From the NCBI RefSeq assembly GCF_030035605.1, contig NZ_CP106736.1, positions 3,276,001 to 3,340,000 of the forward strand: 64,000 nt of DNA. Reading direction: 5' to 3'. The notes below the pieces were generated by a model, which made no database searches, was not told where the DNA came from, and was given only the letters and a program-made list of their open reading frames with translations. The stretch is from Silvimonas soli (lineage in GTDB: Bacteria; Pseudomonadota; Gammaproteobacteria; Burkholderiales; Chitinibacteraceae). Below, one piece after another: positions 1-10,237 of the stretch. The translations under genes were made by a program, and so were the position numbers. Every line of letters starts with the position of its first letter. Within the stretch, counting starts at the first letter, position 1.

Positions 1-1067
1 TAGCTGAACACTTTCTGGGTGATGGCCCAAGCCTCATCCCACTTGATGTCAAAGTCATCGATCAGCAGCCGCATCAGTTCTGGAATAGCCAGCACCGGAT
101 GCGTGTCGTTCAGATGGATCGAAGTTTTCTCGGCAAACTTGGCGAAGTTTTCATGCGTCTGCCGGTAGCGCCGAATGATGTCCTGCAAACTGGCCGAAGT
201 GAAGAAATACTCCTGGCGCAGGCGCAGTTCCTTGCCGCTATAAGTCGAATCGTCCGGGTACAACACACGCGAGACGTTTTCAGAAAGATTCTTTTCTTCA
301 ACGGCGGCAAAGTAATCGCCCTCGTTGAACTTGGACAAGTTGATCTCGTTGGAGGAGCGTGCCGACCACAGCCGCAGCGTGTTGGTGGCGATGGTGTCGT
401 AACCGGGAATGATCTGGTCATGGGCGACGGCAAACACGTCCTGCGTCTGCATCCAGCGCGTGCGTGAGCCTTCCATTTGCAAGTGGCCACCGAAGCGCAC
501 CAGATACTGCACTTCAAAACGCTCGAATTCCCATGGATAACCGTTGGCCAGCCAGTAGTCCGGCGATTCCACCTGGTTGCCGTCGATGATGCGCTGTTTG
601 AACATACCGTAGTCGTAGCGGATGCCATAGCCATAGCCGGGCAAGCCCAGGGTGGCCATGGAATCCAGAAAACATGCCGCCAGCCGTCCCAGACCGCCAT
701 TGCCCAAGGCGGCATCGGGTTCGAGTTCAACCAGTTCGTTGTAATCCATGCCCAGTTCATCCAGCGCGCCGCGCACTTCGTCATACAGCCCGAGTGCCAG
801 CAGGGCGTTGGTGAGCGCACGGCCGATCAGGAATTCCATGGAGAGGTAATACACGCGCTTCACGTCTTGCGAATACTGGGCGCGGGTGGTGCGCATCCAG
901 CGTTCAATTAACCGGTCGCGCACCGCCAGAAATGAAGCGTTAAGCCAGTCTCTAGATTGCGCCGAAATCGGATCTTTACCGATGGCGAACACCAGTTTGT
1001 TGGCAATGGAGCGTTTGAGCGACGCTACGTCGGTGTTGGGGGAGTCGTGGACGAACGAAACCGTCAT
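1..1067 (-). CDS. glgP: Glycogen phosphorylase, N-terminal part (cut by window edge)
   Basis: This gene encodes glycogen/maltodextrin phosphorylase, which releases glucose-1-phosphate from the non-reducing ends of glycogen in the cytoplasm. About 355 N-terminal codons are visible and the reading frame runs off the left edge, so the PLP-lysine region is not seen. The reading contains YYLSMEFLIGR and NDTHP, both characteristic of GT35 phosphorylases. The ATG at 1067 is preceded by GGAG at a good distance. It is the last visible gene of the glgB-glgX-pgm-glgC-glgA-glgP operon and starts 21 bp after glgA ends. GT35 membership is clear; whether it prefers glycogen or maltodextrin rests on operon context. 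Confidence 0.93.
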   Translation of the reverse strand, partial: MTVSFVHDSPNTDVASLKRSIANKLVFAIGKDPISAQSRDWLNASFLAVRDRLIERWMRTTRAQYSQDVKRVYYLSMEFLIGRALTNALLALGLYDEVRGALDELGMDYNELVELEPDAALGNGGLGRLAACFLDSMATLGLPGYGYGIRYDYGMFKQRIIDGNQVESPDYWLANGYPWEFERFEVQYLVRFGGHLQMEGSRTRWMQTQDVFAVAHDQIIPGYDTIATNTLRLWSARSSNEINLSKFNEGDYFAAVEEKNLSENVSRVLYPDDSTYSGKELRLRQEYFFTSASLQDIIRRYRQTHENFAKFAEKTSIHLNDTHPVLAIPELMRLLIDDFDIKWDEAWAITQKVFS

Positions 1068-1088
1068 CGTGAATCTCCAGTCAGGCCG

Positions 1089-2525
1089 TCAGGCCAGTAG
1101 CTGTTCATAAAGATTGAAGTACGAGCGGGCCGAGTTTTCCCAGCCAAAATCTTGTGTCATGGCTACTTTGCGCACGGCTTTCCAGTCTTTGGGACGAGCC
1201 CAGAGTGCCAATGCGCGCCGCATGGCCTGACGCAAGCCATCTGCACTGAATTCTTCAAACACAAAGCCGGTGGATTTTTCATCCGCCATATCTTCCAGCG
1301 TAGTGTCCACAACCGTATCCGCCAGCCCGCCGACGCGACGTACCAACGGCAATGCACCATATTTGAGTCCATACAACTGGGTGAGCCCGCAAGGTTCAAA
1401 ACGGCTTGGCACCAAAACCACATCTGCCGCCGCCATCAAACGGTGCGATTGCGCCTCGTCATACCCGATCTGCACCGTAACCTGCCCAGGCTCATGCAGC
1501 GCTGCCGTGTTAAAGGCGTGTTCCAGATGCTGGTCACCGCTTCCCAGCAAGGCAAACTGCGCCCCGGCGGCTACCAGTTCCGGAAGCAATTCCAGTACCA
1601 GGTGCAGGCCTTTTTGCTCGGTGAGGCGACTGACCACCACAAACAAAGGCGCGTCGGCATCGGATTGCAAAGAGGTTTGCTCTTGCAGCGCCAGTTTGTT
1701 GCGGGTTTTTTGTTGCGGTTTGTCCGCTGAATAGGTTGCCGGGATTAAGGCATCGGTCAGCGGGTCCCACACCGCGCTATCCACACCATTGAGAATGCCG
1801 GTTAACGCATCGCGCCGGTCGCGCAACAGGCCATCCAGCCCGCAGCCTTGTTCAGCTGTGGTGATCTCACGTGCATAAGTGGGGCTGACCGTGGTGATGT
1901 GGTCGGCGAAGTACAAGCCCGCTTTGAGAAATGAAATCTGCCCGTGAAACTCCAGCCCGTTCATATTGAAAAAACTGCCAGGCAAACGCAAACCATCAAA
2001 CACCCACGCCGGGAAGACGCCCTGATAAGCCAGGTTGTGTACCGTGAACACCGATTTGGCCGGACGCCCACGTGCTGCCAGATAAGCGGGCAGCAAACCG
2101 GTGTGCCAGTCATGGCCATGCACCACCTGTGGGCGCCAGAACGGGTCCAGCCCGCTTGCCAGTTCGGCCCCAATCCAGGCCAGCAGGGCAAAGCGCAGGT
2201 GGTTGTCGTTATACGGTTCGAGATGCGGGTCCAGATAAGGGTTGCCGCTGCGGTCGTACAGACCTGGCGCGTCAATGACGTAGATTTCCAGATCGCTCTC
2301 GGCCACGCGCCCAAACAACACGCGTACCCGTCCGGCAAAGGTATCCAGCGTGCCGACTTCACCTTCTTCCACGAAGCCTGCGCGTATTGCCGGAAAGCCC
2401 GGCAACAACACACGGGTATCTACGCCCAGTTCTTTCAGCGCGGGTGGCAGTGCGCCAGTCACATCGGCCAGGCCGCCGGTTTTAAGCAACGGAAACAGTT
2501 CAGAACAAACGTGCAGCACTTGCAT
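1089..2525 (-). CDS. glgA: Glycogen synthase (ADP-glucose)
   Basis: GlgA transfers glucose from ADP-glucose to growing alpha-1,4-glucan chains. The 478-residue product matches the usual bacterial length of about 480. The N-terminal KTGGLADV motif carries the ADP-glucose-binding lysine (Lys15), and HGHDWHTGL lies in the GT5 starch-synthase domain. A C-terminal GT1-like domain follows, with EPCGLTQLYGLKYG near residue 375. The ATG at 2525 has GGGAG just upstream. It lies 111 bp downstream of glgC and 21 bp upstream of glgP on the same strand, so it should be co-transcribed with them. Assignment is secure. Confidence 0.97.
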   Translation of the reverse strand: MQVLHVCSELFPLLKTGGLADVTGALPPALKELGVDTRVLLPGFPAIRAGFVEEGEVGTLDTFAGRVRVLFGRVAESDLEIYVIDAPGLYDRSGNPYLDPHLEPYNDNHLRFALLAWIGAELASGLDPFWRPQVVHGHDWHTGLLPAYLAARGRPAKSVFTVHNLAYQGVFPAWVFDGLRLPGSFFNMNGLEFHGQISFLKAGLYFADHITTVSPTYAREITTAEQGCGLDGLLRDRRDALTGILNGVDSAVWDPLTDALIPATYSADKPQQKTRNKLALQEQTSLQSDADAPLFVVVSRLTEQKGLHLVLELLPELVAAGAQFALLGSGDQHLEHAFNTAALHEPGQVTVQIGYDEAQSHRLMAAADVVLVPSRFEPCGLTQLYGLKYGALPLVRRVGGLADTVVDTTLEDMADEKSTGFVFEEFSADGLRQAMRRALALWARPKDWKAVRKVAMTQDFGWENSARSYFNLYEQLLA

Positions 2526-2606
2526 GTCAAATCTCTCCCTGCGTTACCTCAATGAGTAACGTATTGGGCGCTGTTCAGGTTGCAGGCTGATAACAGCGGG
2601 TGCCAA

Positions 2607-2623
2607 AACACGGCTGGCGTGTT
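2607..2623 (-). terminator. Weak hairpin after glgC
   Basis: AACACG (2607-2612) and CGTGTT (2618-2623) form a 6-bp stem around a 5-nt loop in the glgC-glgA gap. Read on the minus strand, only a short T-run follows. It could attenuate glgA-glgP relative to glgC or stabilise mRNA; it is too weak to call a full terminator. Confidence 0.25.
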
Positions 2624-2636
2624 GTGCTCAGATAGA

Positions 2637-3911
2637 TCACAACTTGGCGAGCATGTCCCGGGTGATCAGCACCACGCCTTCTTCGCTGCGATGAAAGCGG
2701 CGGGTGTCTTCTTCGGCGTTCTCTCCGACCACCAGTCCGTCCGGAATCACGCAAGCGCGATCAATCACGCAGCGCCGCAGACGGCTGGAGCGACCGATAA
2801 CCACGTCGGGCAGGATGACCGCCGAGTCGATTGTGCAGAACGAATGCACGCGCACGCTGGAAAACAACACCGAGTTGATCACCAGCGAACCGGACACAAT
2901 GCAGCCGCCGGATACCAGCGAGTTCAAAGTCATGCCGTGGCTGCCATTGCGATCCTGCACAAACTTGGCTGGTGGCAGTTGTTCCTGGTGGCTCCAGATT
3001 GGCCAGGTACGGTCGTAGACGTCCAGTTCCGGCGTAACCGAGGCGAGGTCCAGGTTGGCTTTCCAGTACGCATCCACGGTACCGACGTCGCGCCAGTAAG
3101 GTTGGGATTCGGGGTCGGATGACACGCAAGACAATTCAAACGGATGGGCAAACGCTTTGCCTTCGCTCACCGCTTTGGGGATCAGGTCTTTGCCAAAGTC
3201 ATGGCTGGATTTGTCATCGGCGATGTCTTCATCCAGCATTTTGTAGAGGTAATCGGCGTTGAAGATATACACGCCCATTGAGGCTAGTGAAGATTCTGGC
3301 TTGCCCGGAATCGGCGGCGGGTCTGCGGGTTTTTCGACAAAATCGATAATGCGGCGGTATTCATCCATGTGGATTACGCCAAAGGCCGAGGCGTCCACCC
3401 GTGGTACTTCAATACACGCCACCGTGCACTCGCCACCTTGCTCGACGTGATCGAGCAACATGCGTGAGTAATCCATTTTGTAGATGTGATCCCCGGCCAG
3501 GATCACCACGTATTCCGGGCGATAGCCGCGGATGATATCCATGTTCTGATACACCGCATCGGCCGTGCCGCGATACCAGTGTTCTTCGTCGATCCGCTGC
3601 TGCGCGGGCAGCAGATCAACAAACTCATTCATCTCGTTACGCAAAAACGACCAGCCGCGTTGCAGATGGCGCAGCAGACTGTGCGATTTGTATTGGGTGA
3701 TGACGCCAATGCGTCGGATGCCCGAGTTCAGGCAATTGGATAGGGCAAAGTCGATGATGCGGAACTTGCCACCAAAATGGACGGCCGGTTTTGCTCGCTT
3801 ATCCGTCAATGCCTTCAGCCGCGACCCGCGCCCACCTGCCAGAACCAGCGCTACCGATTTATTCGGTAGTTGTCGGGCCAGCGTGATTTTGTCCATGATC
3901 GGATACTGCAT
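2637..3911 (-). CDS. glgC: Glucose-1-phosphate adenylyltransferase
   Basis: GlgC makes ADP-glucose from glucose-1-phosphate and ATP, the committed step of bacterial glycogen synthesis. The nucleotidyltransferase signature LAGGRGSRLKALT is near the N-terminus, followed by KRAKPAVHFGGKFRIIDF. The C-terminal left-handed beta-helix region has YWRDVGT and SGGCIVSGS. I chose the ATG at 3911 (424 aa) because GGAG sits 6 nt upstream and it aligns with the start of E. coli GlgC, where LARQLP is near residue 12. Upstream in-frame starts at 3944 and 3980 remain possible. It is separated from pgm by 162 bp, the widest gap in this operon. Confidence 0.96.
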   Translation of the reverse strand: MQYPIMDKITLARQLPNKSVALVLAGGRGSRLKALTDKRAKPAVHFGGKFRIIDFALSNCLNSGIRRIGVITQYKSHSLLRHLQRGWSFLRNEMNEFVDLLPAQQRIDEEHWYRGTADAVYQNMDIIRGYRPEYVVILAGDHIYKMDYSRMLLDHVEQGGECTVACIEVPRVDASAFGVIHMDEYRRIIDFVEKPADPPPIPGKPESSLASMGVYIFNADYLYKMLDEDIADDKSSHDFGKDLIPKAVSEGKAFAHPFELSCVSSDPESQPYWRDVGTVDAYWKANLDLASVTPELDVYDRTWPIWSHQEQLPPAKFVQDRNGSHGMTLNSLVSGGCIVSGSLVINSVLFSSVRVHSFCTIDSAVILPDVVIGRSSRLRRCVIDRACVIPDGLVVGENAEEDTRRFHRSEEGVVLITRDMLAKL

Positions 3912-4073
3912 GGTTGTCTCCACGGTTTTCTGGTGAGCGCCCATTTGTCTGCCCTCTTTATATGGGTTAGAACCGTTCACAAATCTGTTTGGGCAGGCAC
4001 CTGGCGGCTGACGTGTTGCAAAGTCAGGCCAGGTGTTGCCACCCTGACGGCTTTGGCGCGGGTACTAGTGGTT

Positions 4074-5705
4074 TCAGGTCACGACCGTGGGTTCCTTACG
4101 GCCAGTTAGTTCGGCAATGCGCGCCAGTTCACGAGATGCGGTGATGAGGTCGGCCAATGCCTCTTGCGGCGGCGTGGCGTGACGGGTGACGTCAGCCTCG
4201 TAGCTTTCAAGATAGACCCGTAGCGTGGCACCTTCCGTACCGGTGCCAGACAGGCGGTAAATGATGCGGCTGCCATCAGCAAAAATGATGCGCACGCCTT
4301 GTTTCTGGGACAGCGAACCGTCGACCGGATCGAGGTAGGCGAAGTCGTCCGCCAGTTGCACGGTGCGGTTGGCCAGTTGCGTACCGACCAGAGTGGTCAG
4401 CTTGCCGCGCAGATCACTCATCAGCGTATTGGCGGCGTCAGTGTCGATGCCTTCAAAGTCGTGGCGCGAGTAGAAGTGACGGCCATACTTGGCCCAGTGT
4501 TCTTCCACAATCTCGGCCACGCCCTTACCGGTGGCGGCCAGAATGTTCAGCCAGAACAACACGGCCCAGACGCCATCTTTTTCGCGGATATGGTTGGAAC
4601 CGGTGCCGTAACTTTCTTCGCCGCACACAGTCGCTTTGCCCGCATCGAGCAAGTTGCCGAAAAACTTCCATCCGGTTGGGGTTTCATAAGCCGGAATCCC
4701 CAGCGCCTTGGCGACAACATCGGCCGCTTGCGAGGTCGGCATAGAGCGCGCAATGCCAGCCAGCCCGCTCTTGTAACCTGGCGCTACAGTGGCATGGGCG
4801 GCGATGATCGCCAAGCTGTCTGACGGCGTGACCACCAGCTTGCGCCCGACAATCATGTTGCGGTCAGCATCGCCATCCGAAGCAGCGCCGATATCGGGAG
4901 CGTCGGCTGCATCCAGATGTTCGATCAGATCGGTGGCGTAAACCGGGTTGGGGTCCGGGTGATGGCCGCCGAAGTCTTCCAGCGGAATACCGTTAACCAC
5001 TGAGCCCTTGGGCGCACCCAACAAGCCTTCCAGAATCTCTATCGCGTAAGGACCGCCCACGGCAGACAAGGCGTCGTAACGGATACGATGGCCATTGGCC
5101 AGCCAGGTTTTGATAGCATTGAAATCAAACAATTGCTGCATCAGTTCAGCGTAATCGGCCACCGGGTCGATCACTTCAACGGTCATGCCATCCAGCGTGC
5201 CGCTGGCGATGGTATCGATGTCGTAATCCAGCGCATCGGAAATCAGATAGCGGGTGATGGTCTCGGTTTTGGCGAAAATGGCGTCGGTGACTTTCTCGGG
5301 TGCCGGGCCGCCGTTATCAATGTTGTACTTGATGCCAAAGTCGCCATCTGGCCCGCCGGGGTTATGCGAGGCCGACAAAATAATGCCGCCAGACAATTTG
5401 TGTTTGCGGATCACGCAACTGGTGCCGGGCGTAGATAGAATCCCGTCTTTACCGACCATGACTTTGGCCACGCCGTTGGCGGCGGCCATTTTCAGAATGG
5501 TCTGCACGGCGACTCGGTTGTGATAGCGGCCATCGCCGCCGAGCGCCAGGGTTTTGCCTTTGACATCACCCAGCGCGTCAAAGATGGCCTGGACAAAGTT
5601 TTCCAGGTAATGCCGTTGCTGGAACACGCCGACTTTCTTGCGTAGACCCGAGGTGCCCGGTTTCTGGCCGGTAAAAGGCTGGGTCTGGATAGTTTGGGTA
5701 CTCAT
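4074..5705 (-). CDS. pgm: Phosphoglucomutase, alpha-D-glucose specific
   Basis: Pgm interconverts glucose-6-phosphate and glucose-1-phosphate and so feeds GlgC or drains GlgP. The 543-residue product is the usual length for the Pgm family. The phosphoserine loop appears as SASHNPGGPDGDFG near residue 140 and the metal-binding loop as DGDADRNM near residue 280. A C-terminal LSGTGTEG phosphate-binding motif is also present. The start at 5705 lies 6 bp after the glgX stop, so the pair is probably translationally coupled. Placing pgm inside the glycogen operon joins glycogen metabolism to the hexose-phosphate pool. Confidence 0.96.
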   Translation of the reverse strand: MSTQTIQTQPFTGQKPGTSGLRKKVGVFQQRHYLENFVQAIFDALGDVKGKTLALGGDGRYHNRVAVQTILKMAAANGVAKVMVGKDGILSTPGTSCVIRKHKLSGGIILSASHNPGGPDGDFGIKYNIDNGGPAPEKVTDAIFAKTETITRYLISDALDYDIDTIASGTLDGMTVEVIDPVADYAELMQQLFDFNAIKTWLANGHRIRYDALSAVGGPYAIEILEGLLGAPKGSVVNGIPLEDFGGHHPDPNPVYATDLIEHLDAADAPDIGAASDGDADRNMIVGRKLVVTPSDSLAIIAAHATVAPGYKSGLAGIARSMPTSQAADVVAKALGIPAYETPTGWKFFGNLLDAGKATVCGEESYGTGSNHIREKDGVWAVLFWLNILAATGKGVAEIVEEHWAKYGRHFYSRHDFEGIDTDAANTLMSDLRGKLTTLVGTQLANRTVQLADDFAYLDPVDGSLSQKQGVRIIFADGSRIIYRLSGTGTEGATLRVYLESYEADVTRHATPPQEALADLITASRELARIAELTGRKEPTVVT

Positions 5706-5711
5706 GATTTT

Positions 5712-7802
5712 TCAGTCCGTTGATGTTGGCGTATTTTTGTTTTGGGTCTGGATAGACAGGGCAGGGGCGTCGATAGGGCATTCGTCCGACAGCATGACCG
5801 TCACACTGCGCGGTGATGCGCGGTATTCATCCTGATGCAGACCTGATTCTCTGGCCTGCGCACTTGCAAGCTTTACTCGCCAGCAACCGGCTGGCAAGCG
5901 AAATTCCAGTTGGTGAGCCGAGCCGTTGATCAACACCAGGATGCCGCCGTTCAAGGCCAGCATCATGGCGCGGGCGGCGCTGTCATCCCAGTCATGCGAT
6001 TTCAACAGCCCGCCCGACGGGTTGAGCCATTGCACATCGTATTCATCGGCTTCGGTGGACGGCGTCTCGCGCCACCATTGGCCATTAACCAGCGCCGGGC
6101 AGTTTTTGCGCAGGGCAATCAGCTCGGCCACAAAGTCGGTGAGGCCGGGGTCGGCACTGGACCAGTTCAACCAACTGGTGGCGTTGTCCTGGCAAAACGC
6201 ATTGTTGTTGCCGCCCTGGGTTTGACCTAGTTCATCGCCAGCCAGCAGCATGGGCGTGCCTTGCGCCAGGAACAGCGTGGCAAGCAGCGCCCGGCGTGAG
6301 CGGTCGCGCAGCAGTTGCACGTCTTCGTCGTCAGTCGGGCCTTCTTCGCCGCAATTCCATGACAGATTATCGCTGTGACCATCGCGATTGTTCTCGCCAT
6401 TGGCCTTGTTGTGCTTCTGGTTGTAACTGGTCAGATCGGCCAGCGTGAAGCCATCATGCGCGGTGATCAGGTTGATCGATGCCCACGGCTTGCGGCCCGG
6501 AATATGAAACAGATCGCTGGAGGCCGCCAGGCGTTGTGCCAACTGACCGCGATTGACCCCATCGTGTAGCCAGAAGCGGCGCAGCGTATCGCGATACTGG
6601 TCGTTCCATTCCGCCCAACCCGGTGGAAAGTGGCCAAGTTGATAGCCGCCTGAGCCCACGTCCCACGGTTCGGCAATCAATTTGACGCGGCTGAGAATCG
6701 GATCTTGCGCGATGGCGGCAAACGGCCCGGCTTGCGTGGTAAAGCTGCCACTGGCGCCACGGCCGATGATCGGGGCCAGATCAAACCGAAAGCCATCGAT
6801 ATGGCATTCGGTAACCCAATAACGCAGGCTGTCCATCATCAGTTGCAACATGCGCGGGTGGCTGAGCTTGAGAGTGTTGCCGCAACCGGTCCAGTTCTCG
6901 TAATTGCCATCGCCAGTCAGGTGGTAATAACTGGCGTTATCAATGCCGCGTTGCGACAGCGTGGGTCCAGCCGCATCCAGTTCAGCGGTGTGGTTGAACA
7001 CCACATCCATGATCACTTCAAAACCCGCACGATGCAGCGCTTTGACCAGATCACGAAACTCGGAAAGCGGCGTACTGCCTTTGGCGCCGGACCAATAACG
7101 CGTTTCCAGTGCCATCAGCGCCAGCGGGTTGTAGCCCCAGTAATTGACCAGGTTCATGCGTTGCAAACGCGGTTCGTCGGCATGCAGCGTTACCGGTAGC
7201 AATTCAACCGTCGTCACGCCCAGCTTTTGCAAATGCGCAATCACGGCGGGGTGCGCAAAACCGGCGTAGGAACCACGCAACGCTTCAGGCACATCCGGGT
7301 GCAACATGGTCATGCCGCGGACGTGGGCTTCGTAAATCACGGTTTGTGACCATGGATGACGCGGGCCAGCGTCACCTTCCCAATCGTATGTTTCGGCCGT
7401 GACTCTCGCTTTGGGGGCGAGTTCAGCGCTGTCGGTCGGATCTGCCTGACCCGGGTTTTCCAGATCATCCCCCAGAAAGTTGGAGTGATCGTGGACATGC
7501 CCGACGACATCCTTGGCGTAGGGGTCGAGCAACAATTTATTGGGATTGAAACGATGTCCGTCACGCGGCGCATAAGGGCCGCTCACCCTATACCCGTAAA
7601 GCTGTCCCGGTTTGCCATTGGCCAGATAGCCATGCCAGATGCCGTTCTCGTTAGCGGGCAAGCTCAGCCTGGTTTCGGTGCCGGCGGCATCAAACAGACA
7701 CAGTGTGACCGCCGTGGCGTTCTCCGAGAACAAGGCAAAGTTGATGCCCTCGCCATCGAAAAAGGCACCAAGCGGCCAGGCACGCCCTTCTTGCAGCGTC
7801 AT
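5712..7802 (-). CDS. glgX: Glycogen debranching enzyme (GH13)
   Basis: GlgX hydrolyses alpha-1,6 branches left after phosphorylase action. The 696-residue product has an N-terminal CBM48 domain (WPLGAFFDGEGINFALFS), then a GH13 barrel. The barrel contains VIMDVVFNHT, the nucleophile motif GFRFDLAPIIGR, the acid motif LIAEPWD and NLITAHDGFTL. The family-specific LLAGDELGQTQGGNNNAF follows. I chose the ATG at 7802 because it overlaps the glgB stop in an ATGA arrangement and begins directly before the CBM48 sequence. A longer reading from 7877 would overlap glgB by 79 bases. Isoamylase-type GlgX is firm; exact chain-length preference cannot be read. Confidence 0.95.
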   Translation of the reverse strand: MTLQEGRAWPLGAFFDGEGINFALFSENATAVTLCLFDAAGTETRLSLPANENGIWHGYLANGKPGQLYGYRVSGPYAPRDGHRFNPNKLLLDPYAKDVVGHVHDHSNFLGDDLENPGQADPTDSAELAPKARVTAETYDWEGDAGPRHPWSQTVIYEAHVRGMTMLHPDVPEALRGSYAGFAHPAVIAHLQKLGVTTVELLPVTLHADEPRLQRMNLVNYWGYNPLALMALETRYWSGAKGSTPLSEFRDLVKALHRAGFEVIMDVVFNHTAELDAAGPTLSQRGIDNASYYHLTGDGNYENWTGCGNTLKLSHPRMLQLMMDSLRYWVTECHIDGFRFDLAPIIGRGASGSFTTQAGPFAAIAQDPILSRVKLIAEPWDVGSGGYQLGHFPPGWAEWNDQYRDTLRRFWLHDGVNRGQLAQRLAASSDLFHIPGRKPWASINLITAHDGFTLADLTSYNQKHNKANGENNRDGHSDNLSWNCGEEGPTDDEDVQLLRDRSRRALLATLFLAQGTPMLLAGDELGQTQGGNNNAFCQDNATSWLNWSSADPGLTDFVAELIALRKNCPALVNGQWWRETPSTEADEYDVQWLNPSGGLLKSHDWDDSAARAMMLALNGGILVLINGSAHQLEFRLPAGCWRVKLASAQARESGLHQDEYRASPRSVTVMLSDECPIDAPALSIQTQNKNTPTSTD

Positions 7803-9979
7803 GGTGCTACCCGCTTCAGATAGATGGTCGCCAGAGGTGGCAAGGTCAGCAGCAGCGATTGGGCAAAGCCGTTGCAAGCTTCATCAGTGGTGTATTGCGG
7901 CGGATTGCCGATGTCGCCGCCGCAGTAATATTGCGAATCGGTATTGAGGATTTCGGCGTACTGGCCGCTGTGTGGCACGCCCACCCGGTAGCCTTCGCGC
8001 GGGACCGGGGTGAAGTTACAGATCACCACGATTTCTTCACCGGCCACGTCATTGCGGCGGAAGAAGGCGTAGATCGAATTGGCCGCATCGTCGGCGCTGA
8101 TCCAGCCAAACCCTTCCTCGGTGAAATCCTTCTGATACAGCGCACCTTCGCGGCGGTAAGTCTGGTTCAGATCGCGCACTAGCGTTTGCACGCCACGATG
8201 CCAATCGATTTCCAGCAAATGCCAATCCAGGCTGGTTTCGTGATTCCACTCTTGGCCCTGGGCGAACTCGCAGCCCATAAACAGCAGCTTCTTGCCCGGA
8301 TGCGCCCACATAAAGGCGTAATACGCGCGCAGATTGGCAAATTTTTGCCAGGTATCGCCGGGCATGCGGGTCAGCAGTGAGCCTTTGCCATGGACCACTT
8401 CATCGTGCGACAGCGGTAGCACAAAGTTTTCGTGCCACGCGTACATCAATCCAAAACTCATCTTGTTGTGATGATGTTTGCGATGCACCGGGTCCAGCAT
8501 CATGTACGACAGCGTGTCGTTCATCCAGCCCATATTCCACTTGAAGTGAAAGCCCAGCCCGCCATCGGCAGGCGGTCGGGTTACGGCCGGGAAGGCGGTA
8601 GATTCTTCGGCAATGGTGATCGCCTCCTGGCGCACCGTGCCGACGGTTTCGTTCATGCGTTTGAGAAAATCAATGGCTTCCAGGTTTTCCCGTCCGCCAA
8701 AGCGGTTGGGAATCCATTCACCTTCTTTGCGGCTGTAGTCGCGGTAGAGCATCGAGGCCACGGCATCCACCCGCAGGCCGTCAATGCCGTAACGCTCAAC
8801 CCAGTACAACGCGTTGCCGATCAGGTAATTGCGGACCTCATTGCGCCCGTAGTTAAAGATGAGGGTGTTCCAGTCCTGATGAAAGCCTTCGCGCGGATCG
8901 GCGTGTTCGTACAGGTGAGTGCCGTCAAAGGTGGCCAGCCCCGCGGCGTCGGAGGGGAAGTGTCCAGGCACCCAATCCAGAATGATGCCTAAGCCGGCTT
9001 TGTGTGCGGTGTCGACAAAATGACGGAAGTCATCGGGCGAACCAAAACGTGAGGTCGGCGCATAGAGCCCTAGCGGTTGATAGCCCCAGGAGGCATCAAA
9101 CGGATGCTCATTCACCGGCATCAACTCGATATGGGTAAAGCCCAGACCTTGCACATATGGCACCAGTTGATCGGCCAGTTCGCGGTAAGTGAGCCAACGC
9201 TGGCCTTCTTCGGGGATGCGTCGCCATGAACCAAGATGCACTTCGTAAACGCAAACCGGCGCGTTAAAGGCATTGGCCTGGCGGCGCTCAACACTCGGCT
9301 CCACCCACGCCGGCAAACGGCTAACGCGAGAGGCTGTGCCTGGCCGCAACTCCATCGACAAACCATACGGGTCGGACTTCAAAAACACATCGCCGTTGTG
9401 GTCGCGAATTTCGTATTTGTAGAGTTGGCCGATCTGCGCGCCGGGCATGAATAATTCCCAGACACCGCATTCAGGCCGATACCGCATGGGATTGCGGCGG
9501 CTATCCCAGAAATTGAAATCGCCGACCAGTGCTACGCGGCGGGCGTTGGGCGCCCACACAGCGAATGACACGCCACCGACGCCATCAATGGTGGTCGGAT
9601 GCGTGCCCAGTTTTTCATAGGGGCGAGTGTGTGTCCCTTCTGCCAGCAGCCAGATGTCCATATCGCCCAGACTCGGGCCAAACCGATAAGCATCTTCCAG
9701 ATCAAACTGGCCGTGCTCCCAGGTCACCAGCAAGCGGTAGGCAAAGCGGTTTTTGCGGCGCGGGATAACACCTTCAAAAAAACCGCGCTCATCGGTGCGT
9801 TCCAGCGTGGCCAGCTTGCGGGCGTTGATGTCTATAACGCTGACTTCAGTTGCATCCGGCTGAAAAGCGCGCACCACCAAGCCTTCGTCAGTTTCATGCA
9901 GACCAAGTATCGAGAATGGATCGGCGTGATCGCCAGTGAACAGGGCATCCCGGGCGGCGGTTGCTAGCTTATAAGGCAT
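7799..9979 (-). CDS. glgB: 1,4-alpha-glucan branching enzyme
   Basis: GlgB cuts alpha-1,4 chains and rejoins them as alpha-1,6 branches. The product from the ATG at 9979 is 726 residues, close to E. coli GlgB (728). It starts at the N1 domain (DPFSILGLHETDEGLVVRAFQPDA), followed by a CBM48 domain (GVSFAVWAPNARRVALVGDFN). The GH13 catalytic barrel has DWVPGHFPSD, GLRVDAVASMLYRDY, ITIAEEST and LPLSHDEVVHGKGSL. AAGAGA precedes the start at a suitable distance. An upstream in-frame extension to 10114 is not conserved sequence. It is the first gene of the minus-strand glycogen operon; the operon promoter should lie in 9980-10237, shared with the divergent alpha-glucosidase gene. Confidence 0.95.
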   Translation of the reverse strand: MPYKLATAARDALFTGDHADPFSILGLHETDEGLVVRAFQPDATEVSVIDINARKLATLERTDERGFFEGVIPRRKNRFAYRLLVTWEHGQFDLEDAYRFGPSLGDMDIWLLAEGTHTRPYEKLGTHPTTIDGVGGVSFAVWAPNARRVALVGDFNFWDSRRNPMRYRPECGVWELFMPGAQIGQLYKYEIRDHNGDVFLKSDPYGLSMELRPGTASRVSRLPAWVEPSVERRQANAFNAPVCVYEVHLGSWRRIPEEGQRWLTYRELADQLVPYVQGLGFTHIELMPVNEHPFDASWGYQPLGLYAPTSRFGSPDDFRHFVDTAHKAGLGIILDWVPGHFPSDAAGLATFDGTHLYEHADPREGFHQDWNTLIFNYGRNEVRNYLIGNALYWVERYGIDGLRVDAVASMLYRDYSRKEGEWIPNRFGGRENLEAIDFLKRMNETVGTVRQEAITIAEESTAFPAVTRPPADGGLGFHFKWNMGWMNDTLSYMMLDPVHRKHHHNKMSFGLMYAWHENFVLPLSHDEVVHGKGSLLTRMPGDTWQKFANLRAYYAFMWAHPGKKLLFMGCEFAQGQEWNHETSLDWHLLEIDWHRGVQTLVRDLNQTYRREGALYQKDFTEEGFGWISADDAANSIYAFFRRNDVAGEEIVVICNFTPVPREGYRVGVPHSGQYAEILNTDSQYYCGGDIGNPPQYTTDEACNGFAQSLLLTLPPLATIYLKRVAP

Positions 9980-10237
9980 GACGCGATCTCTTGGTGGGCG
10001 TTTATAGGCAAACGGATTGATGTCACGTGCTATATACAACTGCGTTGCATGCTCATTCAGAACCAGGCCGACCCAGAACCGGGCCAACCGGCGTTGTACT
10101 GTCTCTGGCTCCACTACATTAAGTTAATTTATAGCTCAACGGTTACGCGGATGCTGTTCTGCAATATTGGCTTGCTAAGTTTTCAGCGAAATCTGACAAA
10201 AATTTGCGTTTCACCCTGACCAGATTAAGGGCGACAC

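Noticed and set aside
2526..2636. Separate promoter or small gene between glgC and glgA
   Set aside because: I see only a weak hairpin; no promoter hexamers or coding signal stand out.
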